Shown here in pieces: positions 8,952 through 17,021 of a DNA stretch of 22,423 bases. This DNA comes from a virus. The translations under genes and the position numbers were made by a program. The notes below the pieces were generated by a model that saw only the letters and a program-made list of their open reading frames with translations, was not told the origin of the DNA and did not search any database. The stretch covers positions 1-22,423 of IMG/VR virus record IMGVR_UViG_3300013131_003315, one strand, 5' to 3'. Every line of letters begins with the position of its first letter. The stretch's first letter is position 1.

Positions 8952-10366
8952 TATAATCTCCCTGAAAGCCCTAGCTTTCCGTTTCTTTCATACTCGACAA
9001 AAAGAGAAGTATATGAAGGCGTACCAGAGCCGGTACGCTCTACCTCTATTTGAAACTCAATTGCGCTGATCATGAACTCAGCATAACCAGTTGCGTCTAT
9101 AGTCACCCAGCTGCTGGTTGATATAGACACCAGAGATGAGTCTCTATACCTAAGACGTACCCTAGATTCGACAGTCGTTCCTAGGCGAACCCCAACGACA
9201 AGTTTATGATCCCGGCTCCCCATGTCAAAAAAGCCAGTAGTGAATTTCTGCACGCCAGAAGCTGAAGCCGAAGCTATCTTAATAAGACTTCCACCATGCA
9301 CAAACATAGAGCTGTAAGAAGCTGTAACTAGACTCAGCCCACTATCACTAAGGACTAGGCCAAAAACATCGTCGCAGAAAAAATAATTACGTTCAATTGG
9401 ATCAAACGTCCCGACAATGCTATCAGTAAACCCTGTGGTATAGTCATCATAGAGAGGCTCACTTATCTTAAGATCTGGGGTTATTTTTCTAATCTTAAGA
9501 TTCTCGTCTATGAAACAATGCTCGAATATATCCCCTGCGACAGCACCGCGCTCAGCAATCCCATAGCTGGCTAGATCTACGCGAGACAGGGCAATAGGAC
9601 TCTCCTCGAATTTTACAAAAGCAATACCACTCTCGCCGTATACAACAGCTCCATCACCGAGTTCTTTAATACAATGAATCTTTCCCTTCCAGTTCATAGG
9701 AAGATATCCAGCTTCATTATTTTGAAAATACTGAGTTAGGAGTTCTTTATTGAAAGTCCCGAACAGCAAGTGAAAGAAGTCCATAATATCAGCGCTGGCA
9801 TAATACAACATGTTTTCCTCAAGAGAAAACGATGAGTAATCACCGTGGCTAACTCTAAGAGAATTTATATTATCAGCTGATGCAGAGGAAATAAAAGACG
9901 CCATACCGCCCGCTAAAAGTCTGCCCTTTAGAGTGCCAACAGTATTAGGGGCATTATCAGTAGTGATAATATCAGCACCACTAATAAGCATAGAATTACC
10001 ATTGCAGGCAACCCACAAATCTCCAATCATGGCGGTATGCCACACCCCACCTGCGGTTGGGGAAGCCGGGTTACCTGAAGTATCAACAACACTAGCAGAT
10101 GTCAGCGCCCATGTTGACGGATTAGCTGTGAACACTGTAGTCGTGCCTAGTGCAAATATCTCATTGAGAGACACTAGAGTCTGAGGATTAGGCCACGTAC
10201 CAAAAACAGTATAACCACTTCTAGTAAAATCATAATAGCCTAGCCCAAAAGGACATACTTTTACATCCTGTGCAGACGCTAGATAGTCCGCAAACAGAGA
10301 ATTCTCGGGTTTAACGTTAATCCCCCGAGTTAGGCTTTTTGTCAGATCCAGAATCTCTCTGGGCAT
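8951..10366 (-). CDS. Tail protein, first of three tandem paralogues
   Basis: 471 aa. The ATG at 10366 has GAGG eight bases upstream and lies inside the end of the 59-aa gene, which overlaps it by 50 bp. Conserved landmarks are NWKGKIHCIKELGDG followed by AVVYGESGIAFV, then AVAGDIFEHCFIDENL and a final NGKLGL motif. N-terminal sequence ILDLTKSLTRGINVKPE resembles the opening of many podovirus tail proteins that begin by docking onto the adaptor. Overall a beta-propeller-like tail component is likely; T7 gp12 and P22 gp10 are the functional comparisons. Divergence between the three copies is large, so the duplications are old or rapidly evolving. Confidence 0.6.
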   Translation of the reverse strand: MPREILDLTKSLTRGINVKPENSLFADYLASAQDVKVCPFGLGYYDFTRSGYTVFGTWPNPQTLVSLNEIFALGTTTVFTANPSTWALTSASVVDTSGNPASPTAGGVWHTAMIGDLWVACNGNSMLISGADIITTDNAPNTVGTLKGRLLAGGMASFISSASADNINSLRVSHGDYSSFSLEENMLYYASADIMDFFHLLFGTFNKELLTQYFQNNEAGYLPMNWKGKIHCIKELGDGAVVYGESGIAFVKFEESPIALSRVDLASYGIAERGAVAGDIFEHCFIDENLKIRKITPDLKISEPLYDDYTTGFTDSIVGTFDPIERNYFFCDDVFGLVLSDSGLSLVTASYSSMFVHGGSLIKIASASASGVQKFTTGFFDMGSRDHKLVVGVRLGTTVESRVRLRYRDSSLVSISTSSWVTIDATGYAEFMISAIEFQIEVERTGSGTPSYTSLFVEYERNGKLGLSGRL

Positions 10367-10496
10367 CTTCTAGTCCTCGTAGTAGTCTATTTGCGGCCAG
10401 CTTAGATAGTTCACGTTCTTTTGCTTCCTGCGCAGCACTCTGAAATCGCAGTGCGTTTAGCTGTCTGAGAGCTTTAAGGTTATCTTTTACTTTCAT
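10317..10496 (-). CDS. Small basic helical protein (59 aa) in head-to-tail block
   Basis: The ATG at 10496 forms an ATGA overlap with the stop of the adaptor gene, and GAGG lies just upstream. The frame then runs 59 codons to TAA at 10317, overlapping the next tail gene by 50 bp. It begins MKVKDNLKALRQLNALRF and is one long charged, alanine- and leucine-rich helix up to ~residue 47, with a polar tail. It fills what would otherwise be a 126-bp gap in a gene string that has almost none, and both its start and its neighbour's start are translationally coupled. Function unknown; a small virion or assembly helper is a guess. Confidence 0.7.
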   Translation of the reverse strand: MKVKDNLKALRQLNALRFQSAAQEAKERELSKLAANRLLRGLEDAQRDSGSDKKPNSGD

Positions 10497-11671
10497 CCTT
10501 GAATCCTCAGTGGGAGATTATCATCCCATTCCCGCTCTATTTGATCTTTTTCAAGCTCGTTAAGTCGTTCCTCAAGCTGACGTTTGTACTCTTGCGCACG
10601 AGTTTCATTGTTATAGCTGCGCTCAAGTTCATAGAGAGTGGCAAGCACTAGACAGTCAAAGAATTCTTCAGAAGTCCAACGGTTAGTCTGACTGTCAGAG
10701 ATAAGCCTAGGTTCGTAGAAAATGCCAACAATCTGCAGTTTATAGTAACTGTCCGCAGGAGGAAGAATCAACAACTCTCGGCCGGCTAGGCTAGTATTAA
10801 CAGTAATGCTATCTATCGTCCCTGCTGCTGTTGCTGAAAACCTGAAGTTAATAGTTGCCGGGGGAGAGAAAGACGGAGTATTACCCTCTGAAGCACCGAA
10901 GAGAAATAGGCAGTTCCAGGGCTGCGTCGGAGTGAAGCTATAAGTACCGCTGCCTGTTATAATAGCCTGACTGGAGTCAATTGCAGTATATGCTGAGCCG
11001 TTCCAGTATGCGGTCATGATGGCCAGGCTGTCTACTGTCGGAGCGCAATCTATAACCAGCTCTACAGCACCGTTAAAAATCTGATTCAGATTCACTCCCA
11101 TTGCTATGGTAGAAGATAGACCATCAGGCACGTAGGTTAACTGGCCGCCAGAGTGGCTCCAAGACGCACTCTTAGAGACGTGCCAGATTTTAGTAGCTGC
11201 AGCTAACAGCGTGCCGCCAGAAGCTCCGGTCAAGTCAAGGTCAGTTTCAACTGGCGCAGAAGTCAGGGGGAGGAGTCTAATCTCATTAGAAGCTAAGCTA
11301 GACGTCAAATGACACCAGTACTTAGGCTCTCCCTGAGCTTCTTGTGAATACTCCATGGTGAAAGTATCTTCTAGCTCTCGGAATGTTACTTTATCCAAAG
11401 GATAAGTAGTACCGTCGCTCTTAAAGGCCTTAACATAAGAGAGGCTTCGAAGGTTATCTACAGCTTTAGAGAACTGTCCTTGCGTGATGTTAATTACTCT
11501 ATGCTCATCCCGCTTAGTCCACGCCGCGAGGTTCTCCAGAAGCCTCTGTCCCTTATGAATGAAACGAACTATTCCATTATCGGAATAGTCATCAGCGTCA
11601 AAGTCAGTTACTAGATCAGCTCTACCGCTGATTTTAACGACCTCAGTTGAGACATCTAAGCGTGTGTACAT
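10493..11671 (-). CDS. Head-to-tail adaptor (tail tube A / gp11-type) with inserted beta-sandwich domain
   Basis: 392 aa, starting in a TAATG overlap with the preceding gene. Residues ~30-140 and ~298-392 look like the two halves of a podovirus adaptor: IVRFIHKGQRLLENLAAW near the start, and later RWTSEEFFDCLVLATLYELERSYNNE with a closing charged helix. That last pattern is typical of connector-binding tail proteins such as T7 gp11 and P22 gp4. Between them, residues ~142-298 form a serine/threonine/glycine-rich beta stretch (GTYSFTPTQPWNCLFLFG) resembling a jelly-roll or carbohydrate-binding module. Flanking pieces LLPLTSAP and LILPPADS look like the two sides of one original strand. The protein sits between the capsid and the tail paralogues, as expected for an adaptor. 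Confidence 0.62.
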   Translation of the reverse strand: MYTRLDVSTEVVKISGRADLVTDFDADDYSDNGIVRFIHKGQRLLENLAAWTKRDEHRVINITQGQFSKAVDNLRSLSYVKAFKSDGTTYPLDKVTFRELEDTFTMEYSQEAQGEPKYWCHLTSSLASNEIRLLPLTSAPVETDLDLTGASGGTLLAAATKIWHVSKSASWSHSGGQLTYVPDGLSSTIAMGVNLNQIFNGAVELVIDCAPTVDSLAIMTAYWNGSAYTAIDSSQAIITGSGTYSFTPTQPWNCLFLFGASEGNTPSFSPPATINFRFSATAAGTIDSITVNTSLAGRELLILPPADSYYKLQIVGIFYEPRLISDSQTNRWTSEEFFDCLVLATLYELERSYNNETRAQEYKRQLEERLNELEKDQIEREWDDNLPLRIQG

Positions 11672-12204
11672 TAGATGTCCCTCTTAAGAAGAGTTATAGT
11701 CACATTAGCCGAGCCCGCCGCATCTCCCGGCGCCGGAGAAGTAGTCAGAGAATTTCCAGTCTTAGCTGTGACAGCATATTCCCCATTATTTGCTGCGGCT
11801 CCGGGACTGTCCACATAAATGTAATCATCTACGGCAAAAGAGGAAAAGGAGACAGAATCGTCAGCATAAAACTTTCCGTCTAAGTTATCTGCCTCAATCT
11901 CAGTTAAGGAAGCTCTGCCAGGCTTTACCACAATCCGGTAGTTAAAGTTAATATCCTCATACGTGCCATCCGTCGGATCCAGAAGTTTCTGTGCATCTGC
12001 TGCCTTTAGTTCAGCAGAATCCAGGAAGTCTTGTATCAACCTGAAATACTCCGGATACGTCATCGTCATGTCTTTGGCATACCTAGCCTCAACTTCTTGC
12101 GCTTTACCAACCAGGGCTATAGCGTCCTGAACCCAGTCACGCGCCTGCCCTAGCCGCTGCTTGATAACATCAAGCGTCTGTGTCGCATCTATTGCTACTG
12201 CCAT
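11671..12204 (-). CDS. Small head/neck protein with C-terminal beta domain, unknown function
   Basis: 177 aa, ATG preceded by AGGAG seven bases away. Residues 1-75 are helical (LDVIKQRLGQARDWVQDAIAL). Residues ~100-177 form a small beta barrel-like unit (FAVDDYIYVDSPGAAANNGEYAV), a pattern seen in many phage head-associated proteins. It follows the capsid gene after a structured 118-bp gap and runs directly into the adaptor gene. Likely a minor head or neck protein. I do not recognise the family. Confidence 0.5.
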   Translation of the reverse strand: MAVAIDATQTLDVIKQRLGQARDWVQDAIALVGKAQEVEARYAKDMTMTYPEYFRLIQDFLDSAELKAADAQKLLDPTDGTYEDINFNYRIVVKPGRASLTEIEADNLDGKFYADDSVSFSSFAVDDYIYVDSPGAAANNGEYAVTAKTGNSLTTSPAPGDAAGSANVTITLLKRDI

Positions 12205-12322
12205 GTTAAAACTCCTGCGCTGCGGAGGCTATGAGGGATGAGTGCGGTGTGGGGTGTAGGCGGGAGCCACACTCTCTTTTTGGGGGGAAAGATTCCACTC
12301 ATAACCTCCGCAGCAAAGTTAA
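12205..12322. other. Structured intergenic region after the capsid gene
   Basis: Only substantial gap within the late genes (118 bp). Arms GCTGCGGAGGCTATGAG (12219-12235) and CTCATAACCTCCGCAGC (12298-12314) pair over 17 positions with one G/T difference. GTGTGG (12247-12252) and CCACAC (12267-12272) nest inside. On the minus strand this lies between the capsid stop and the next start. There is no U-run, so it is not a standard intrinsic terminator. It could be an attenuator, an RNA-processing or stability element, or a terminator for a phage polymerase, as T7 has after its capsid gene. Confidence 0.6.
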
Positions 12323-13618
12323 CTAAACCAGGTTGTCCTGACCAAGTCCCTTGAAGTATGCAAACTCAATCGGCTTGCTATACTCAAGGCCAGTTTCAGT
12401 GAGATACCCTTCTTTGATACCATCAACATTCGTCGAGGTATCTTTAGTGACAGTAGTGTTCTGAAGCGCCATCTCCTGCAGGTTCGCCATGTCGAACAGA
12501 ACCATGCTGGAGCGGTCAGTCGTATCCTGGCTGAAAAGAGGATGCGTCATGAGATTCAAGCGCATACCATTCGGAGAGCGCCAACGCTCAATATCAAGAC
12601 CGTACTCTGCCGTATCCGGCTCGATGTAGATATAAGCATTAGCAAGGCCCAGCTTCGTGAAAGACATACGCGCCACAGAGCCGAGAGCAGCACTACGCGT
12701 GGGCTTTCCGTAACGGCCTACGATTTCCAGCTTTTCCGTCAGCCAGTCAAGGCCACCCTCTTCCCAGGTCTGACCGCTAAAGTCAGTGTCATAACGGTAA
12801 TCAAAAACATGCGCATCGGCGTATTCCAGAATCATGGGAATAATGCCCTGCGTATAGGTCTTTTCCTTACCGTCGACAGTTTCCTTATACCGCTCACCCC
12901 ACCAGAAGGCTTTTTCCATCTCAACGCCGTGAATCTCGCTCTTCTCCCGGCGCTCTTCCTTCAGCACGTCACCAGTCAGAATCTCAGTCTGAGTCTGCGT
13001 ACGCGTGACAGAATAGGGCGTCCAGAAGATCTGAGTGTAGTTATACAGCTCAGTCGAGTTGTAGTTCACAATGCCAGGGATGGTCGAGCCTTGTTCCTGC
13101 GCATTACCGATTACCTTGATAAGGTTAGCCGCAGCCGGGTCAGTCGTCGTGGTAGTGGTAGCCTTCAGCGTCTTGACTTCAATATAGCTGTTAGCACCAT
13201 TCTCACTCACGCTAAGCACAACGCACGGCGTGTCATCACGAGGATCAGCAGAGTTACGGAGCATAACTACATGGTTCGGGCGGAACTCCAACGTCGAGCG
13301 GTCAGTCTGCGTATTGTCAACCTTCACAAACAAACGAAGACCGATGGCGTTAGAGCCCGCAGCATACGCAGAGCTAAGACCAGCGTCAGTGTACACATCC
13401 GTGACAGCGGCAATCTGACACGGAAACGTCTTAGTGTAATGCGAGAAGCGCGTGTCTTTCGGCTTCTTCGTTTTCATCATACCAAGCATAGCCGTCAGAG
13501 GCAGGTCACCGTTGATATACTGATAAGTCAGCCCTTCACGGGGATTCTGCGGACGATTATTAGCTTCCCACGTGGTAGTATGACGTACTCCACGAGACGC
13601 GGGGATGATTGTAACCAT
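12323..13618 (-). CDS. Major capsid protein, SU10-type (DUF5309-like)
   Basis: 431 aa, ATG preceded by AAGGAG. The stretch LYNYTQIFWTPYSVTRT at ~191-207, the K-x-x-x-IHG-x-E-(K)-AFWWGER region at ~227-243, and SMVLFDMANLQEMALQ in the C-terminal part match the SU10-type (DUF5309) family pattern, which has an HK97-like fold. Usual length of the family is about 300-450 aa, so this copy is normal. Position after scaffold and a small decoration-like gene supports the call. Composition is threonine-rich around ~152-160, giving a repeated codon run. Strong Shine-Dalgarno and the structured region just downstream fit a highly expressed gene. Family call from remembered motifs; fold by inference. Confidence 0.8.
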   Translation of the reverse strand: MVTIIPASRGVRHTTTWEANNRPQNPREGLTYQYINGDLPLTAMLGMMKTKKPKDTRFSHYTKTFPCQIAAVTDVYTDAGLSSAYAAGSNAIGLRLFVKVDNTQTDRSTLEFRPNHVVMLRNSADPRDDTPCVVLSVSENGANSYIEVKTLKATTTTTTDPAAANLIKVIGNAQEQGSTIPGIVNYNSTELYNYTQIFWTPYSVTRTQTQTEILTGDVLKEERREKSEIHGVEMEKAFWWGERYKETVDGKEKTYTQGIIPMILEYADAHVFDYRYDTDFSGQTWEEGGLDWLTEKLEIVGRYGKPTRSAALGSVARMSFTKLGLANAYIYIEPDTAEYGLDIERWRSPNGMRLNLMTHPLFSQDTTDRSSMVLFDMANLQEMALQNTTVTKDTSTNVDGIKEGYLTETGLEYSKPIEFAYFKGLGQDNLV

Positions 13619-13630
13619 TGTTATCTCTCC

Positions 13631-13990
13631 TTATACCGTTACGTCAGCGATAACATACAGATGCAGACCGTCACTATAAACAGCAACACGGTCGTCAGCA
13701 GCTGCAATGTTATCTCCAACAATGTCCGTTCCAGCCTGGTTTACAACCTGAATAGCTCCACCACCGCCCCCACCAGAATTCTCCATGATTGTAATGATTC
13801 GGCCAGCAATATCTCGCGCATGAGGCATTTTAACCTTGCCCGTGCCGCTGCCAGGAACGGTAACCTTCACAATCGTCGCAGTTACGTCGATATCAGCAGT
13901 CTCAGTATTCGCAGGGGCAAGATACTGCTCAATGAACTGCTGCAACGGATTGTACTGCGAACCCGCATTAAATCCAGGAATGCTTTGCAT
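13631..13990 (-). CDS. Small decoration-like capsid protein
   Basis: 119 aa. GGAG lies nine bases before the ATG. The N-terminal helix (NPLQQFIEQYLAP) is followed from ~residue 35 by beta strands (DIDVTATIVKVTVP) and a six-glycine turn at ~73-78 followed by AIQVVNQAGTDI. It ends in DGLHLYVIADVTV. Proteins with this glycine-turn beta pattern next to a capsid gene are often capsid decoration proteins or head fibres. It sits between scaffold and major capsid, separated from capsid by 12 bp. Assignment is from context and composition; no defining motif. Confidence 0.5.
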   Translation of the reverse strand: MQSIPGFNAGSQYNPLQQFIEQYLAPANTETADIDVTATIVKVTVPGSGTGKVKMPHARDIAGRIITIMENSGGGGGGAIQVVNQAGTDIVGDNIAAADDRVAVYSDGLHLYVIADVTV

Positions 13991-14017
13991 TTCTTAAGTC
14001 TCCGTTGGGTTGTATAT

Positions 14018-14040
14018 AAAATATGCGCTGTGCATATTTT
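14018..14040. promoter_or_regulatory. Junction hairpin motif, copy 2 (AAAATATGC/GCATATTTT)
   Basis: Perfect 9-bp arms AAAATATGC and GCATATTTT with a 5-nt loop. Read as TATGCG/TGCATA it has a 3-nt loop with one G-T pair, like copies 1 and 3. It lies 8 bp after the scaffold stop and 27 bp before the next ATG. The 18-mer at 14030-14047 is identical to 4494-4511. Confidence 0.55.
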
Positions 14041-14048
14041 ATTTATTC

Positions 14049-14816
14049 CTAGTCTCCGATGAGATCCTTCATGACTTCTGCCATAAAATCATCCTGAGCC
14101 TTAGCGGGCAAGCGGCCGCCAGTCTTTCCAGCAAACGCCGGCGTGGAGGTAGCCTCTTTACCATTCAGATCCCTTGGGCGCTTCAAAGCCTGACGAACAG
14201 CCGCCTCTAGCATTGAGGGCTTCCCTTCTCCGGCTGGCATAAACAGCTGCTCATAAGTAATGTCAGGCTTCTCCGTGCTCAGCTTCACTGCCGTAGCCTG
14301 GATGAAATCAGTCATATCACGAAGGTCACGATTTGAGTCAAAAAACTGTGCTACCATTGCCTGCTTGCGGGCACGATCATTAATGATCGGCTTGACTACC
14401 CCAGGGAGTTCCTGCAAAAGCTGTTCCCGAGCAACCGCAACAGCCTGCTTCATTACGTTGTTTGCAAACGCATTTGCGCTCTCAACAGAAGCAAACGTCT
14501 CGTTAAACTCATCTTCGCTCTTGAAAAACTCTACCGGCTTGATCTCCGCAGCTTTCGGCGCACCTTCCTCCGGCGCTTTCTGCAACTGCAACTGGCTGAC
14601 TACCTTTGCCATATCTGCCAGCTGCCGCTTAAGCGCCTCTACCTCACTGACTTCTTCCTCAGAACCTTCGGCTTGATCCTCTACAACAGGATCTTCCGAT
14701 ACAGGCTCTGCGATTTCAGCGGCAGGAGACTCAACTTCCTGCTCTTGGTTATCCGCCACGTCTGACTCATAAGAGGGGTCAAACGCTGACATGAGTTCCC
14801 TAGTTTCCTGATCCAT
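14049..14816 (-). CDS. Capsid scaffold / assembly protein
   Basis: 255 aa from the ATG at 14816, chosen because AGGAG lies seven bases upstream; an ATG at 14837 would add seven residues without a good site. The N-terminal ~70 residues are very acidic (EEEVSEVEAL), followed by a coiled coil at ~64-85 (LKRQLADMAKVVSQLQLQ), a helical middle, and a lysine/arginine-containing helical C-terminus (KAQDDFMAEVMKDLIGD). An acidic start with a helical, basic-tipped C-terminus placed before the capsid gene is the usual scaffold layout (T7 gp9-like role). It overlaps the preceding gene by 17 bp. Confidence 0.72.
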   Translation of the reverse strand: MDQETRELMSAFDPSYESDVADNQEQEVESPAAEIAEPVSEDPVVEDQAEGSEEEVSEVEALKRQLADMAKVVSQLQLQKAPEEGAPKAAEIKPVEFFKSEDEFNETFASVESANAFANNVMKQAVAVAREQLLQELPGVVKPIINDRARKQAMVAQFFDSNRDLRDMTDFIQATAVKLSTEKPDITYEQLFMPAGEGKPSMLEAAVRQALKRPRDLNGKEATSTPAFAGKTGGRLPAKAQDDFMAEVMKDLIGD

Positions 14817-15084
14817 CTTCATTCTCCTCTTGTTCAAGACTTTCCGCCATTACCTGAAAGGCTCCCAATGCCTTACGAAATCCATCTAGCTGACCTCTGG
14901 TGAATTCTACATTCTCACCCTGGAACTCAAGGCTATCCCTGCCGCTGGTTATACACAGCTCCATGAATATGGAGAAGTCACTATATATAGGCGAACGCAT
15001 GAACTCTCTGTGAGAGCTAGCGCTAGCTCTAAACTTTAGCTTCCCGTCTACCAGGGCCAGCTTAAAAGCATCATCTTTAAGCAA
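14800..15084 (-). CDS. Small protein between portal and scaffold, unknown function
   Basis: The frame has no ATG near its beginning. The best start is TTG at 15084 with AAGGAG nine bases upstream, overlapping the portal stop by 8 bp and giving about 94 aa. An earlier TTG at 15126 would overlap the portal gene by 50 bp. The protein starts LKDDAFKLALVDGKLKFRA, has a middle beta/alpha region and an acidic C-terminus (QEENEDGSGN). It may be a minor head protein or an assembly helper, since small genes in this place are common in podoviruses. Not recognised. Confidence 0.5.
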   Translation of the reverse strand: MLKDDAFKLALVDGKLKFRASASSHREFMRSPIYSDFSIFMELCITSGRDSLEFQGENVEFTRGQLDGFRKALGAFQVMAESLEQEENEDGSGN

Positions 15085-17020
15085 GAGGAATAGCTCCTTC
15101 TGGGTTTCCAGCAACCATTCCAGCAATAGCTTCCGGCGAGGCCTCTTGAATTACAAAACGCTCCGCGTTGACTTCTCCAGCACGATACATGACCGTGAGA
15201 AAGAGCTTCAGAAAGTCTACCCTGCTGGCCAAGATTGGATTACCACCTGCAAGCTCCATAGCCTTAAGGATGGCATCAGGATTATTATGCGCCGGAACTT
15301 TATCAAAGCTGCTTTGGACGTCATAATTCACGTTCATATCTGCCGGGCTAATGTTTACGCGACCCCGCTGAATCAGATCACCATAGCCAAGCTCTATCAG
15401 CTTTTGCTGTGCTCCACCATTGATCTTTACCCACGACGCCTGACTTGCGAGCTGAATAGTCTGACTTGCAAGCATCCTAGCCAGCGGTCGCATTGCCATC
15501 GCATACGCCATGCGAATAGTCTTATTTGTACGGCCCATGGATGAGTCACGAGTCTCACTAAACTCCTTCGCAGTACGCCGCTCAGGAGCATCAGGATCAA
15601 ATGCCCCCTGCGTGCCACCACCACCATTCCCGACATACTCCATGATTTTCATCATATACTGGCTGTCTACAACGTTACCGCGAGTAATATCTGAGGTTTT
15701 CATCTGCTCCATAGCACCTGCAACACCTTGTCCCCAAGTGCTACGACGCGTACGAATAAGGCCGCCAGCAGAACTCATCATTTTAATAGCATCATTGATG
15801 TTTACACGGAACGGATCAATGAGATAAGTATTATGCAACGTCCGATCAATGTTGGAAAAATGAGAAGAAATTAGCTTATCTACTCTGATCTGAGACGGGT
15901 ACAAGAGCTCCATACGAGAAATGGGTGCCATAGAATAGCCGTCAAAATCAGGAGCAAAGACTACAACAGGGAACAGCTCATGCGCAAGGCCCAGGGGCTG
16001 CCCCATGATAATCACAGAATCGTTGGCTACTGCAAAGGTCCAGATTTCAGGATATCTGTCACCGCCAGGAAGTCCCCACTCTTTAGGGATAAGCTTGACG
16101 TACATGTACATCACATCAACAGGGAAGTTAGCCTCTGTATAATGTGAATCGCTTGGAGCAGTTCCACCCGTTGCTTCATATCGACCGCTGTTATCTTCCA
16201 TCAGCGCTGAGCGGCTCTTTGCATAGTCCAGGTATTGCGCGTTGAAAAACTGTCCGTCAGAATTATGCTCACGATCCAGGAGCTCAATGCGGCTAGTGGT
16301 ATCTATCCAGCCGACAAAAGAGCCTTTTTGAATATTATGTCCGGGCGCTCCAGGATCGGGAAGATAATGATACGGATCAACATTTATAAGCTCATGCCCC
16401 TCCCAGGTAAGAGCACGCTCTACAGACCTACGCTGGCCCATCTTAGTCGGACCAAGAAGGCTATCAGCCGTTAGGTCTTCAAATACCAGCTTATTGCCGT
16501 ACTTCCTATGATACATAGGCGCAATAACACCTAGACCGTAGGTAAGGCCATCTTTGACCGCCGTGTGCAACGGCAGCTCTGCGCTGGTATATTCCATCTG
16601 CTGCTGGATATGCCGCTCCAGCAAGATGGCCCCAAGCTCATCTTCCGGTCCAATACCCTCAAGGGGGAAGAAAGTGTCAGTCATCAGGCCATAGACAAAC
16701 TGCGTCAAGAGGCTCTCGCGAATACTGAAACTGGTTGGGATAACCAGCTTGACTTCGTTATTCTCAGTATCCGGCGGACAAAAAGCAGTTTGACTATGGT
16801 CTATCTTTTTCCAAGAAGGATATCTGCCTGACATTGCGTTACGAGAAACATAGCCATTTTCAAGCAAACGAGTAATGGTATTCTGATGCAGCTCGGTGTC
16901 CGGATGCCAGTTAATGCGGCTATTCTCGACAACAGGATATTTATACTTATGATCCTTCTTGCCGATATTAGCACGAATCTGTCGTGCTCTATTAACTGCG
17001 CCTTGTACTAAGAGTGCCAT
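15077..17020 (-). CDS. Portal protein
   Basis: 647 aa, with the ATG one base after the large terminase stop and GAGG just upstream. It is a long mixed alpha/beta protein. SIRESLLTQFVYGLMTDTFFP near residues ~100-120, DGLTYGLGVIAP, and a long helical region at ~460-560 with RMAYAMAMRPLARMLASQT fit a podovirus portal (head-tail connector) by length and layout. Those proteins form the twelve-fold ring at the capsid vertex, through which DNA is packaged by the terminase. A GNGGGGTQGAFDPDA loop at ~465-480 is glycine-rich and probably exposed. The gene lies directly after large terminase and before scaffold and capsid, the standard position. Confidence 0.75.
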   Translation of the reverse strand: MALLVQGAVNRARQIRANIGKKDHKYKYPVVENSRINWHPDTELHQNTITRLLENGYVSRNAMSGRYPSWKKIDHSQTAFCPPDTENNEVKLVIPTSFSIRESLLTQFVYGLMTDTFFPLEGIGPEDELGAILLERHIQQQMEYTSAELPLHTAVKDGLTYGLGVIAPMYHRKYGNKLVFEDLTADSLLGPTKMGQRRSVERALTWEGHELINVDPYHYLPDPGAPGHNIQKGSFVGWIDTTSRIELLDREHNSDGQFFNAQYLDYAKSRSALMEDNSGRYEATGGTAPSDSHYTEANFPVDVMYMYVKLIPKEWGLPGGDRYPEIWTFAVANDSVIIMGQPLGLAHELFPVVVFAPDFDGYSMAPISRMELLYPSQIRVDKLISSHFSNIDRTLHNTYLIDPFRVNINDAIKMMSSAGGLIRTRRSTWGQGVAGAMEQMKTSDITRGNVVDSQYMMKIMEYVGNGGGGTQGAFDPDAPERRTAKEFSETRDSSMGRTNKTIRMAYAMAMRPLARMLASQTIQLASQASWVKINGGAQQKLIELGYGDLIQRGRVNISPADMNVNYDVQSSFDKVPAHNNPDAILKAMELAGGNPILASRVDFLKLFLTVMYRAGEVNAERFVIQEASPEAIAGMVAGNPEGAIPLA

Positions 17021-17021
17021 G

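Noticed and set aside
12542-14062. 506-codon plus-strand open frame opposite the capsid and decoration genes
   Set aside because: It is antisense to two well-supported genes, rich in Arg/Ser/Thr/Val with no recognisable motif, and has no ribosome binding site. A by-product of codon use on the real strand.
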